Source of the DNA: Clostridia bacterium
GTDB lineage: Bacteria > Bacillota_A > Clostridia > Christensenellales > UBA1242
Direction of reading: 5' to 3'
DNA length: 18,038 nt
Assembly: GCA_017466005.1 (NCBI GenBank)
Contig: JAFTUZ010000057.1
Coordinates: forward strand, 1 to 18,038
Under the pieces are notes generated by a model, which saw only the letters and a list, made by a program, of their open reading frames with translations, searched no databases and was not told where the DNA came from. Each line of letters starts with the position of its first letter. Within the stretch, counting starts at the first letter, position 1. Positions 6,784 to 13,199 of this stretch are shown here, in pieces. The translations under genes and the position numbers were made by a program.

Positions 6784-6871
6784 TGGCGGAAAGGGAGGGA
6801 TTTGAACCCTCGGTTCCTTTCGGAACACCAGTTTTCGAGACTAGCACATTAAACCACTCTGACACCTTTCC
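6784..6871 (-). tRNA. tRNA-Ser (anticodon CGA)
   Basis: This is an 88-base class II tRNA. The acceptor stem GGAAAGG/CCTTTCC is followed by G73 and an encoded CCA. The anticodon stem CTAGT/ACTGG encloses the loop CTCGAAA, giving anticodon CGA, which reads UCG. A long variable arm (TGTTCCGAAAGGAACC) and the T arm GAGGGTTCAAATCCCTC are typical of tRNA-Ser. UCG codons are rare in this AT-rich genome, so this would be a minor species beside a UGA-anticodon tRNA elsewhere. Confidence 0.95.
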
Positions 6872-6913
6872 ATATTAAGTTTTTTCTAATTTTTAGCACA
6901 TATTGGTATTTTA

Positions 6914-6943
6914 ATTTTACCACATATAAAAGTTTTATGTCAA
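6914..6943 (-). promoter_or_regulatory. Promoter of tRNA-Ser
   Basis: The minus strand has TTGACA (6938-6943), an 18-base spacer and TAAAAT (6914-6919), about 43 bases before the tRNA 5' end. The rest of 6944-7041 is AT-rich with no gene I can support. Confidence 0.65.
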
Positions 6944-7041
6944 GGCAAGTTGGAAAAAATAATTTATATTTATTATTATTTTATATTTATATACAAACAT
7001 TGCTTGATTTTTAAACAAATATTTAAAATTACAGATTTTAA

Positions 7042-7071
7042 TTGACTTTTTACCCTACTTTTTTCTATAAT
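7042..7071 (+). promoter_or_regulatory. Promoter of the membrane-peptide operon
   Basis: TTGACT (7042-7047), an 18-base spacer and TATAAT (7066-7071) lie about 58 bases before the first ATG at 7130. Confidence 0.75.
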
Positions 7072-7129
7072 TAAATATAACAGCAAATTTGTTTAAACCA
7101 CTAAACAACAAACTTAAAGGAGCAAGATT

Positions 7130-7219
7130 ATGTGTTTAACTTCGTTAATTAAATTTGTGTTTAAAATACTTGTTCCTATTGCTATAATTGGTTTAATTGT
7201 TTTTGCAATATATAAATAA
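7130..7219 (+). CDS. 29-residue hydrophobic membrane peptide
   Basis: This small ORF encodes a short amphipathic start (MCLTSLIKFVFK), then one membrane helix (ILVPIAIIGLIVFA) and a tiny basic end (IYK). Support for a real gene is an AAAGGAG site at good spacing, a promoter 58 bases upstream, and tight coupling to the next gene: the TAA stop overlaps the AAGGAGG ribosome site of the 7231 gene. Function is unknown. By size and topology it could be a small regulatory or assembly subunit for the larger membrane proteins that follow, or a leader whose translation couples to theirs. It does not resemble a type I toxin with its antisense RNA as far as I can see. Confidence 0.7.
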   Translation: MCLTSLIKFVFKILVPIAIIGLIVFAIYK

Positions 7220-7230
7220 GGAGGACGAAT

Positions 7231-8190
7231 ATGGCAGAAGAAAATGAAAATGAATTTAAAAATGAATATGATGATACAAAACCGTTAAAACCCTACCGTC
7301 CTTCTAAATTTGCCGGCAACACTAAAGATATGAGTATGGAAGAACTTGCCGACCAGTTTGAAGCAAAAAACCCAAATAATGCCAACGAAACAAATTTGGG
7401 TGAAGAGGTGGAATCTGATAAAAGTTACTCTTCTACTAATGATAATGTGGGCGAACCTGTAAATACAAAAACTAATGCTGGTACCACAAGCGATGACACC
7501 ACCAAAAGTGCTAATGCCGGCGAGGCTGGCAGTGCCGAAAATTCGACTGAAGGCGAAGGTTCGGAAAATGCTGAAGATGATGAAGGCATGGGCGGCAAGA
7601 TTGGACAAGCAATAAACACGGCAAAAACTGCAGTTGATGATGCTAAAAAATCTATTAATAACGCTATTGATAAGGTAAAAGACCCACTTAAAGAACGCAA
7701 AAAATGGTATGGCGTAATGAAAAAAGCGCGCCAAGATGATAACTGGACTAAAAACAAACTTCCACCTAGTTGGGCAACAAGGGCTTTAATAGCAACAAGT
7801 AGTAACCCTGGCGCAAAACACAGAGTTAAGCAATTTGGTAAATCTAGTATGGATATTAAAACCAAAGCTTTAAAGGGACAAGCCAAAGTTGCTGCTGGTG
7901 GCTCGCTAAAAGATGCGGAAAAAACAATGGAAGATATTAAATCTATCCGTGAAGATATGCAAAAGCTTGCACCAGAAATTCAAAAAGATTTAACCGAAGC
8001 AATGGTTGAAAAAATTCCACAATTAAAGCCAATGGCAAAACTTGGTTGTTTACGATTTATGCCTACCGAACTTATGGGTAAAATTTTTGGAGATAATTTT
8101 GCCACTTGCACAAGTTGTATGCCAACAGCAACAAAAATGATTATTGGTATTGCTTGTGTGGGCGGTGTGATTGGGCTTTTGGTTATATAG
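7231..8190 (+). CDS. Unknown protein with acidic disordered N-terminus and C-terminal membrane anchor
   Basis: This 319-residue protein is unrecognised. Residues 1-120 are low-complexity, rich in Glu, Asp, Asn, Ser and Thr, and likely disordered. Residues 121-160 are an amphipathic, Ala/Lys-rich helix region (GGKIGQAINTAKTAVDDAKK). Residues 160-230 are basic and include a KKARQDDNWTKNKLPPSWATR stretch broken by prolines. Residues 230-265 are helical and charged, probably coiled. Residues 270-300 hold four-cysteine-type spacing (C273, C293, C296). Residues 303-319 are a terminal hydrophobic segment (MIIGIACVGGVIGLLVI) with nothing after it, consistent with a tail-anchored protein facing the cytosol. 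Its ribosome site AAGGAGG overlaps the stop of the 29-residue gene, so the two are likely coupled. Base composition is less AT-rich than in the neighbours. No homology-based function can be offered. Confidence 0.88.
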   Translation: MAEENENEFKNEYDDTKPLKPYRPSKFAGNTKDMSMEELADQFEAKNPNNANETNLGEEVESDKSYSSTNDNVGEPVNTKTNAGTTSDDTTKSANAGEAGSAENSTEGEGSENAEDDEGMGGKIGQAINTAKTAVDDAKKSINNAIDKVKDPLKERKKWYGVMKKARQDDNWTKNKLPPSWATRALIATSSNPGAKHRVKQFGKSSMDIKTKALKGQAKVAAGGSLKDAEKTMEDIKSIREDMQKLAPEIQKDLTEAMVEKIPQLKPMAKLGCLRFMPTELMGKIFGDNFATCTSCMPTATKMIIGIACVGGVIGLLVI

Positions 8191-8200
8191 CCCAATTTTT
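8170..8200 (+). terminator. Terminator overlapping the stop codon of the 319-residue gene
   Basis: ATTGGGCT (8170-8177) and AGCCCAAT (8189-8196) form an eight-pair stem with an eleven-base loop, followed by TTTTATTT. The right arm contains the TAG stop (8188-8190), so the last codons double as the terminator. It would limit transcription into the 8252 gene. Confidence 0.65.
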
Positions 8201-8251
8201 ATTTATAATTTACTTTAATTTATTTTAAATTTTAATTAAAAGGAGTTTTGT

Positions 8252-9103
8252 ATGTTTGAAGAACTACGAGGCCTACCGCCCAAAACCCCAAAGCCACAAT
8301 TAAGTAACAAAAAAAGGGGCTGTAAAACGGTTGGATATGGCTTTTTGATAGTTGCAATAGCTTTAATTGTTGGCCTTGTTGTTATGATTCCCTACTTTTC
8401 CAATCTTGGTGCAATAGCCGAATGGAACAACTTGGTTAAAGACATTACAACCGAAGTTAACCGAGAAGATTTTGCACCTAACGAAATAACACAGCAAGAC
8501 CAAATAGATTTTGAAACAAAACTTAACCAAAATATTACACTAAATGATGGTATGATATTTGACCAAAACGGAACATTGTTGCTGGCTAATATGAATTACC
8601 AAAACGTTGCAATGCCCTCTACACTTACCCTTACAAACAAAGACGTTGTCTGCTTTTTAAACAGTTTAATTAAAGCAAGTTGGCTTAACGAGTTTAGTGA
8701 AGTTTTGGAAGAAAGTGATATTAAAATATTAGAAGTGAATTTTACAGAAGAAAACATAAATGGAATTGTTGATGCTTCTATTGTAGGGGTTATATCTTCT
8801 AGCTCGTTAGGAGATAGTACCGACCGACTACAATCAGATAAATTACCCGATAATTTTTATGTAAAATTAGAGTTTAGTTTAAATACACTTTTAAACTTTA
8901 AAGTTGAAGATGCTAATTTAATTATCAACAAAGCAAACGCAAAAGAAAGCAAAGTTTGGAACACTTTGTTTGGGTACGATAACGAAGAAGATATTTGCTT
9001 TATTACCGCTAAATATGTTTCAGACCAATTAAATATATTTACTGGATATTGGAATGCAAACCTTGTTTTTAATAACAACGAGTTAGTTATTAATTTTGCT
9101 TAA
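8252..9103 (+). CDS. Unknown single-pass membrane protein with extracytoplasmic domain
   Basis: This 283-residue protein is not recognised. Residues 1-25 are a Pro/Lys-rich cytosolic tail (LPPKTPKPQLSNKKRG). Residues 26-49 are one strong membrane helix (VGYGFLIVAIALIVGLVVMIPYF). Residues 50-283 form a soluble outside domain with alternating hydrophobic strands, likely mixed alpha/beta. No Cys pair, catalytic motif or lipobox is seen. The uncleaved helix preceded by basic residues predicts N-in, C-out. AAAAGGAG lies eight bases before the ATG. It follows the tail-anchored protein by 61 bases, past a terminator-like hairpin, so it may be a partner expressed at a lower level. The two could meet in the membrane, but that is inference from gene order alone. 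Confidence 0.87.
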   Translation: MFEELRGLPPKTPKPQLSNKKRGCKTVGYGFLIVAIALIVGLVVMIPYFSNLGAIAEWNNLVKDITTEVNREDFAPNEITQQDQIDFETKLNQNITLNDGMIFDQNGTLLLANMNYQNVAMPSTLTLTNKDVVCFLNSLIKASWLNEFSEVLEESDIKILEVNFTEENINGIVDASIVGVISSSSLGDSTDRLQSDKLPDNFYVKLEFSLNTLLNFKVEDANLIINKANAKESKVWNTLFGYDNEEDICFITAKYVSDQLNIFTGYWNANLVFNNNELVINFA

Positions 9104-9121
9104 TTTTATATATTATGTATC

Positions 9122-9171
9122 AAAAAAATGCAATATAGTGCTTAAATTTTGCAATTATGTTGCATTTTTTT
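9122..9171. terminator. Bidirectional terminator between convergent genes
   Basis: AAAAAATGCAA and TTGCATTTTTT pair across a 26-base loop that can itself fold (GCTTAAATTTTGC). T runs flank both sides. It ends the 8252 gene (+) and uppP (-). Confidence 0.65.
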
Positions 9172-9179
9172 ATTTTTTA

Positions 9180-9944
9180 TTAAAATATTAACAACAATAT
9201 ACCAACAACAATTAAATATGGAACAAACCACCAAAAACCAATTTTGTTTACAAGGTTTTTCATAAGTTTTAAACCTAGTAATGCCGATATAAATGCGGTT
9301 AGCATTGCCACAACCACACTAGACCAATGAGTAGAAGCCAGTGTTAGCGCCTGCCCCGAAAAAAGTAGTTCGTACACCAAGCTTGCAACTATGATTGGAA
9401 TACTCATTAAAAAGGAAAAGTCTAAAACCGAGTTTTTCTCTCCTCCTGCCACAACACCAAACGAATAAGTTGTACCACTACGGGAAAGGCCTGGAAAAAT
9501 TGCAAGTGCTTGAGCAAAACCCATTGATAGCACAGTAGTCCAGTTTAATGGTTTAAAGCTTGGATTTTTTTGTGAAAAAAGTTGAGCAAATGCCAAAAAT
9601 ATACCTGTTAAAATAAAACCTACTGCTACCATTGTTAAACTGTTTAATGTACTATCAAAAAACTTGCCAAAAACTAGCACAAACACCGCAGCCGGTATGG
9701 TTGCTACAAATAAATATTTATTCATACGGCAAAAAGGGTGTGTAATTAAATATAAAATAGTTTTTCTAAAATACCATACAACCGCCACAAGCGTTGCAAT
9801 GTGCAAAAGCACATTAAGTAACACAGCATCTACTTCTACCCCAAACCAATGTTCTAGTAAAACCAAATGCCCACTACTAGATATTGGCAAAAATTCGGTT
9901 ATACCCTGCACTAGACCTAATAATATTGCTACCCAAAAAGCCAT
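9180..9944 (-). CDS. uppP: Undecaprenyl-diphosphatase UppP (BacA family)
   Basis: This 254-residue polytopic membrane enzyme removes a phosphate from undecaprenyl diphosphate, recycling the lipid carrier for peptidoglycan and other wall polymers. Extra copies are known to confer bacitracin resistance. The two family signatures are intact. Residues 10-27 (GLVQGITEFLPISSSGHL) carry the catalytic Glu17 region with Gln13, Ser22-24 and His26. Residues 151-157 (PGLSRSG) carry the essential Arg155. About eight hydrophobic segments and the length fit the family, which is usually 255-280 residues. GGGGAAAG precedes the ATG, and the family-typical start close to the first signature supports it. It is convergent with the 8252 gene and divergent from the HAD gene. 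I see no clear sigma-A promoter; TAATAT lies about 30 bases upstream without a good -35. Confidence 0.95.
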   Translation of the reverse strand: MAFWVAILLGLVQGITEFLPISSSGHLVLLEHWFGVEVDAVLLNVLLHIATLVAVVWYFRKTILYLITHPFCRMNKYLFVATIPAAVFVLVFGKFFDSTLNSLTMVAVGFILTGIFLAFAQLFSQKNPSFKPLNWTTVLSMGFAQALAIFPGLSRSGTTYSFGVVAGGEKNSVLDFSFLMSIPIIVASLVYELLFSGQALTLASTHWSSVVVAMLTAFISALLGLKLMKNLVNKIGFWWFVPYLIVVGILLLIF

Positions 9945-10031
9945 ACTTTCCCCTTTTTGTTTTTAATATATTATGTGAATTTACCCCTAAAATATTAGAT
10001 AAATTGCTAATTTTACAAAAAAATGTGAGTA

Positions 10032-10060
10032 TTGACTTTTTTGTAACTTTGTGTTATAAT
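10032..10060 (+). promoter_or_regulatory. Promoter of the HAD phosphatase gene
   Basis: TTGACT (10032-10037), a 17-base spacer and TATAAT (10055-10060) end 30 bases before the ATG at 10091. Confidence 0.8.
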
Positions 10061-10090
10061 AACAAAGAAAAAATTAAAAGGAGAACCAAT

Positions 10091-11236
10091 ATGAACAATA
10101 CAAAAGGTAAAATACAAGAACAAGTTACCCCATTTAAACAAACACCAATAATTAGTGTTGATATAGATGGAACTTTGGTTGATAAAAAAGCAAAAATCAG
10201 ATTAGTTAGTAAAGAAAACAAACAAAGCATTAAAGATTTTACAAACAAAGGCGGAATTTTAATTTTAAACAGTGCTGGTACTTTTGCAAACTGTAAAAAA
10301 ATTGCTAAATGTGCAAAAATTAAAACTGTTATTTCTAGTAACAACGGTGCGTTTGTTAGCATTCCAGAACAAAGTGATAAACCACTTATAAACTTGCGTG
10401 TTAGCCCAGAAACAATTAGTAAAATAAAAAGCAGACTTGCAGAAGTTGAACCTAATGCGTTTGTTGCTATTTCTGGTAAAGATAAAAAGTATTATGTAGA
10501 CCGCAGTTCTACAATGGTTAAATTGTTTAAATTAAAAGAATTTTTTAAATTTAGAAACAAACTTTCAATTTCAACCAGTAAGAAAAACTATGAAGATATG
10601 ATGCTTAAAACATATTCGGTACAAATTTTCCCACTCCCTTCAAAAGCAGGTTTTACAAAGGAAACCAAAGTAATCTCTAAAGAAGAACAAGTTGCAATTA
10701 CTAAAAAAGCACTGGGTGTTTTAAAAGAAATTATGGAAGAAGAAATTAAAACAAATGGACAGCCAAGTTTTAGAATGGAAATGGGCGATATGGGAATTAG
10801 TATATCTCACCCACAAGCAAGCAAATTAAACGCTATTAAAGCCATTGTAGAGCAACACAACCAACAAAACCCATCTTCTCCTATAACAAGCAATAATATT
10901 TACGCTGTAGGTGATGGTTTTCAAGATATGTGTCAGGTACTTGCAACAGAAAATCCAGCAGAACAATTTTTTACAATGAGCAACACCAAAGCTAGCACTT
11001 ATGAAAATGGTGCAGTGTTTGAAAAAATTATCAATAAACAAATTTTGGAAAAGAAAAAACAAAAAGAATTAGAAAAACTTAATAAAAAAGAAACAGTTGA
11101 AACTATTTTAGATGATATTGATGAAATTGAACTTGATGAAAATGAAAAATTTAGTTTTAGAAATAATCAAGTAAACAGTGTATCGGAAGCAATTAGTAAA
11201 GTAACAGAACGTACTGAATCTCAACCTGTTAGATAG
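10091..11236 (+). CDS. Cof-type HAD-superfamily hydrolase with charged C-terminal extension
   Basis: This 381-residue cytosolic protein has all HAD motifs. Motif I is DIDGT at 24-28 with nucleophile Asp24 and Asp26. Motif II is NSAG at 60-63 with Ser61, where most Cof members have ATGR. Motif III is Lys245 in QASKLNAIKAI. Motif IV is GDGFQD at 274-279, where most relatives have GDGxND. A C2-type cap lies between motifs II and III, so the likely activity is phosphatase on sugar or cofactor phosphates; the substrate cannot be told. Residues 312-381 are beyond the usual end: a Lys/Glu coiled stretch, then an acidic segment (DDIDEIELDENE) and a polar tail. The ATG at 10091 is chosen for AAAGGAG upstream and the promoter. 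The reading frame stays open to 9884, but that would run through the promoter. It is a single-gene unit. Confidence 0.88.
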   Translation: MNNTKGKIQEQVTPFKQTPIISVDIDGTLVDKKAKIRLVSKENKQSIKDFTNKGGILILNSAGTFANCKKIAKCAKIKTVISSNNGAFVSIPEQSDKPLINLRVSPETISKIKSRLAEVEPNAFVAISGKDKKYYVDRSSTMVKLFKLKEFFKFRNKLSISTSKKNYEDMMLKTYSVQIFPLPSKAGFTKETKVISKEEQVAITKKALGVLKEIMEEEIKTNGQPSFRMEMGDMGISISHPQASKLNAIKAIVEQHNQQNPSSPITSNNIYAVGDGFQDMCQVLATENPAEQFFTMSNTKASTYENGAVFEKIINKQILEKKKQKELEKLNKKETVETILDDIDEIELDENEKFSFRNNQVNSVSEAISKVTERTESQPVR

Positions 11237-11260
11237 AAAGGCATTAGCCTTTTTATTTTT
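11237..11260 (+). terminator. Terminator of the HAD gene
   Basis: AAAGGC, the tetraloop ATTA and GCCTTT are followed by TTATTTTTT. The stem starts directly after the TAG stop. Confidence 0.78.
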
Positions 11261-11269
11261 TACACTAAA

Positions 11270-11298
11270 TTGACTTTTGTTATAGAATATGATAAAAT
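11270..11298 (+). promoter_or_regulatory. Promoter of the ABC-F leader transcript
   Basis: TTGACT (11270-11275), a 17-base spacer and TAAAAT (11293-11298) place transcription start near 11305, just before the leader ORF and about 200 bases before the ABC-F gene. Confidence 0.75.
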
Positions 11299-11317
11299 TA
11301 TATTAGAATAAATTAAA

Positions 11318-11371
11318 AGGGGGTTAAAATTATGGAAATTTGCGAAGCTATTTTTAACCCTTTGGGGTTAA
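11318..11371 (+). promoter_or_regulatory. Mutually exclusive RNA stems over the leader ribosome site
   Basis: AGGGGGTTAAAA (11318-11329), which contains the leader ribosome site, pairs with TTTTAACCCTTT (11352-11363) over 12 pairs including two G-U. TTAACCC (11354-11360) can instead pair with GGGTTAA (11365-11371). The two folds exclude each other, so ribosome position on the leader should decide between them. Confidence 0.55.
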
Positions 11372-11403
11372 GCACTCAAACAGTTAGCTTCCTTATGGGC
11401 TGA
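11332..11403 (+). CDS. 23-residue leader peptide upstream of ABC-F gene
   Basis: A short ORF begins MEICEAIFNPLGL and ends SFLMG with a TGA stop. It follows AAGGGGG at eight bases and a good promoter. A terminator-like hairpin lies after it, and the ABC-F gene starts 101 bases beyond its stop. Antibiotic-resistance ABC-F genes are often controlled by ribosome stalling on such leaders, so it is probably a regulatory uORF rather than a functional peptide. It is the only ORF in the window that ends in TGA. I do not recognise the peptide sequence. The alternative is that it is a chance ORF in an untranslated leader. Confidence 0.6.
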   Translation: MEICEAIFNPLGLSTQTVSFLMG

Positions 11404-11418
11404 CTTTAATATTTTTAA

Positions 11419-11462
11419 TAAACAAACATAAATGCAATTTTTATTGCGTTAGTTTTTGTTTA
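11419..11462 (+). terminator. Attenuator-type terminator before the ABC-F gene
   Basis: TGCAA (11433-11437) and TTGCG (11444-11448) close a six-base loop. The stem extends through TAA/TTA and further to AAAC/GTTT with small bulges. TTTTTGTTT follows the central stem. It sits between leader ORF and structural gene, where an attenuator is expected. The T run is interrupted by a G. Confidence 0.5.
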
Positions 11463-11504
11463 CCTAAAAAAATTAAAAATGTTAAAATAAAAGGAAGAAA
11501 AACT

Positions 11505-13049
11505 ATGCTTACAATAGAAAATTTAACACATGGTTTTGGCGACCGTGTGCTTTATAAAGATGTTAATATAAAAATTAATAAAGGCGATAAAATTGGGCTT
11601 GTAGGTGTGAATGGTAGCGGAAAATCTACCCTTATAAACATACTAAATGGAACATTAATTTGCGATAAAGGAAATGTATGGTGGGAAAAGAAATTTAAGG
11701 TTGGATATTTAGACCAGCACGCACAAATAAACCCTGAAATTACCGTTTTTGACTACTTAAAACTTGCTTTTAAAGATATTTATGAAAAAGAAGCCGAATA
11801 TAATAAAATAAACGAAAAATTTGCAACGGCACAACCAGAAGAATATGAAGAACTTGCACACAAAGCAGAAGTTTTATTTGAATATTTAGACCGCAACGAT
11901 TATTATTCAATAGAAAGCACAATTAAAAAAATTTCTAGCGGGCTTGGTGTGGCAGATTTAGGTTATGATACATTAATTAAAAAATTAAGTGGTGGCCAAC
12001 GTGCAAAAGTTATTTTAAGTAAACTTTTGTTAGAAAAGCCCGACCTTATAATTTTAGACGAACCTACAAACTTTTTAGATACCGCACACATAGAATGGCT
12101 TACAACTTATTTAAAAGAACTTAATGGTACATTTTTAATTGTTTCACACGATACAACTTTTTTAGATAATGTGTGTAATGTTATTTGGAGTGTGGAATAC
12201 TGTAAAATAGAACGCTATGTTGGAAACTATTCACACTTTGTTAATCAAAAACAAGAAAAAACAAATTTAACCGAAAAACTAATAGCAAAACAAAATGAAA
12301 AAATAAATAAGTTAGAAGAATATATTGCAAAAAACAAATGCCGAACAGCAACAGCAAAACAAGCCAAAAGTAGAGAAAAGCAATTAGCAAAAATAGAGCG
12401 AATAGAAAAACCAGAAGAACCACCTATGCCAAATTATCACTTTTTATGCGAACCACTTTCGGCTAATATAATTTTAAAAATACAAAATTTAAGCGTAGGC
12501 TATTACTACCCTATTTTAAAAAATATTAATCTGTTTGTTCAGAATGGTGAAAAAGTTAGAATAAGTGGATTTAATGGAATTGGTAAATCAACTTTACTTA
12601 AAACTATAATTGGAGAAATATCGGCATTAAGTGGAAAAATAGATAAACATCATTTATTAAATATTGGTTATTTTGAACAAGAAATAAATTGGGTAAATAA
12701 TGCAATTACACCAATAGAAGAAATAAGAAACAACTACCCAAAACTTAACGATAAGCAAATACGTGGTTGCCTTGCAAAATCTGGATTACCAAGCAAACTT
12801 CAGATGCAACCATTAAGTAGTTTAAGTGGTGGCGAGCAAACTAAAGTTAAGTTATGTAAATTTATTTTACAGCCATTTAATATGCTTATATTAGATGAGC
12901 CTACAAACCATTTAGATGTAAATGCTAAAAAAGCACTAGCAAAAGCAATTAATGAATTTAGCGGTGCTGTTATATTTGTTTCACACGAAGAAGATTTTGT
13001 AAAATTAATTAAACATAACGAATTAGATTTAAGCAAAAATTTAAAATAA
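11505..13049 (+). CDS. ABC-F family ATPase (ribosome-associated, possible antibiotic resistance)
   Basis: This 514-residue soluble protein has two ABC ATPase domains and no membrane segments, which defines the ABC-F class that acts at the ribosomal E site. Domain 1: Walker A GVNGSGKST (34-42), signature LSGGQ (161-165), Walker B LIILDEPTN (181-189), switch His in VSHD. An interdomain linker of about 60 residues (243-305) is Lys/Glu-rich and helical, the part that reaches the P-site tRNA. Domain 2: Walker A GFNGIGKST (355-363), signature LSGGE (440-444), Walker B LILDEPTN (461-468), VSHE. Both catalytic sites are complete. Some members protect ribosomes from lincosamides, streptogramins A and pleuromutilins. 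Others are housekeeping translation factors, and the linker alone does not decide. The leader ORF and terminator upstream favour a drug-responsive role. AAAGGAAG precedes the ATG. Confidence 0.93.
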   Translation: MLTIENLTHGFGDRVLYKDVNIKINKGDKIGLVGVNGSGKSTLINILNGTLICDKGNVWWEKKFKVGYLDQHAQINPEITVFDYLKLAFKDIYEKEAEYNKINEKFATAQPEEYEELAHKAEVLFEYLDRNDYYSIESTIKKISSGLGVADLGYDTLIKKLSGGQRAKVILSKLLLEKPDLIILDEPTNFLDTAHIEWLTTYLKELNGTFLIVSHDTTFLDNVCNVIWSVEYCKIERYVGNYSHFVNQKQEKTNLTEKLIAKQNEKINKLEEYIAKNKCRTATAKQAKSREKQLAKIERIEKPEEPPMPNYHFLCEPLSANIILKIQNLSVGYYYPILKNINLFVQNGEKVRISGFNGIGKSTLLKTIIGEISALSGKIDKHHLLNIGYFEQEINWVNNAITPIEEIRNNYPKLNDKQIRGCLAKSGLPSKLQMQPLSSLSGGEQTKVKLCKFILQPFNMLILDEPTNHLDVNAKKALAKAINEFSGAVIFVSHEEDFVKLIKHNELDLSKNLK

Positions 13050-13058
13050 TTTTTTAAT

Positions 13059-13087
13059 AAAAAGGCCTTTTAAAAAGGTCTTTTTTT
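13059..13087 (+). terminator. Terminator of the ABC-F gene
   Basis: AAAAAGGCCTTTT pairs with AAAAGGTCTTTTT with one G-U pair, followed by T. It lies ten bases past the TAA. Confidence 0.78.
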
Positions 13088-13136
13088 ACAATTAAAAACT
13101 TTTTAAAAATTTAATTAAAATTAATTAACATTTATG

Positions 13137-13165
13137 TTGACAAAGTAATATTTTAGTTGTATAAT
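13137..13165 (+). promoter_or_regulatory. Consensus sigma-A promoter of the orphan helical gene
   Basis: TTGACA (13137-13142), a 17-base spacer and TATAAT (13160-13165) are a perfect match to consensus at both boxes, 34 bases before the ATG. Confidence 0.85.
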
Positions 13166-13199
13166 AAGCGCGACAATTTTAAAGTTGTTAGGAGAAAAT

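Noticed and set aside
6872..7041. Mobile element inserted at the tRNA-Ser gene
   Set aside because: No integrase gene, no repeat of the tRNA 3' end, and the following genes show no phage character.
7130..7219. Type I toxin
   Set aside because: Size and hydrophobicity fit, but the TAA overlaps the ribosome site of the next gene and no antisense RNA promoter is visible. An operon member is more likely.
7285..7886. Two overlapping open frames on the - strand opposite the 319-residue gene
   Set aside because: They lack ribosome sites and promoters. The + strand frame has both and fits the operon.
9884..10090. N-terminal extension of the HAD gene by 69 codons
   Set aside because: The extension would run through the TTGACT/TATAAT promoter and the ribosome site, and its translation does not resemble a protein domain.
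11401..11403. TGA read as Trp (code 4), since no major gene here ends in TGA
   Set aside because: Conserved Trp positions in UppP, ABC-F, rubrerythrin and others use TGG, no in-frame TGA is needed to complete any known protein, and avoidance of TGA fits low GC.
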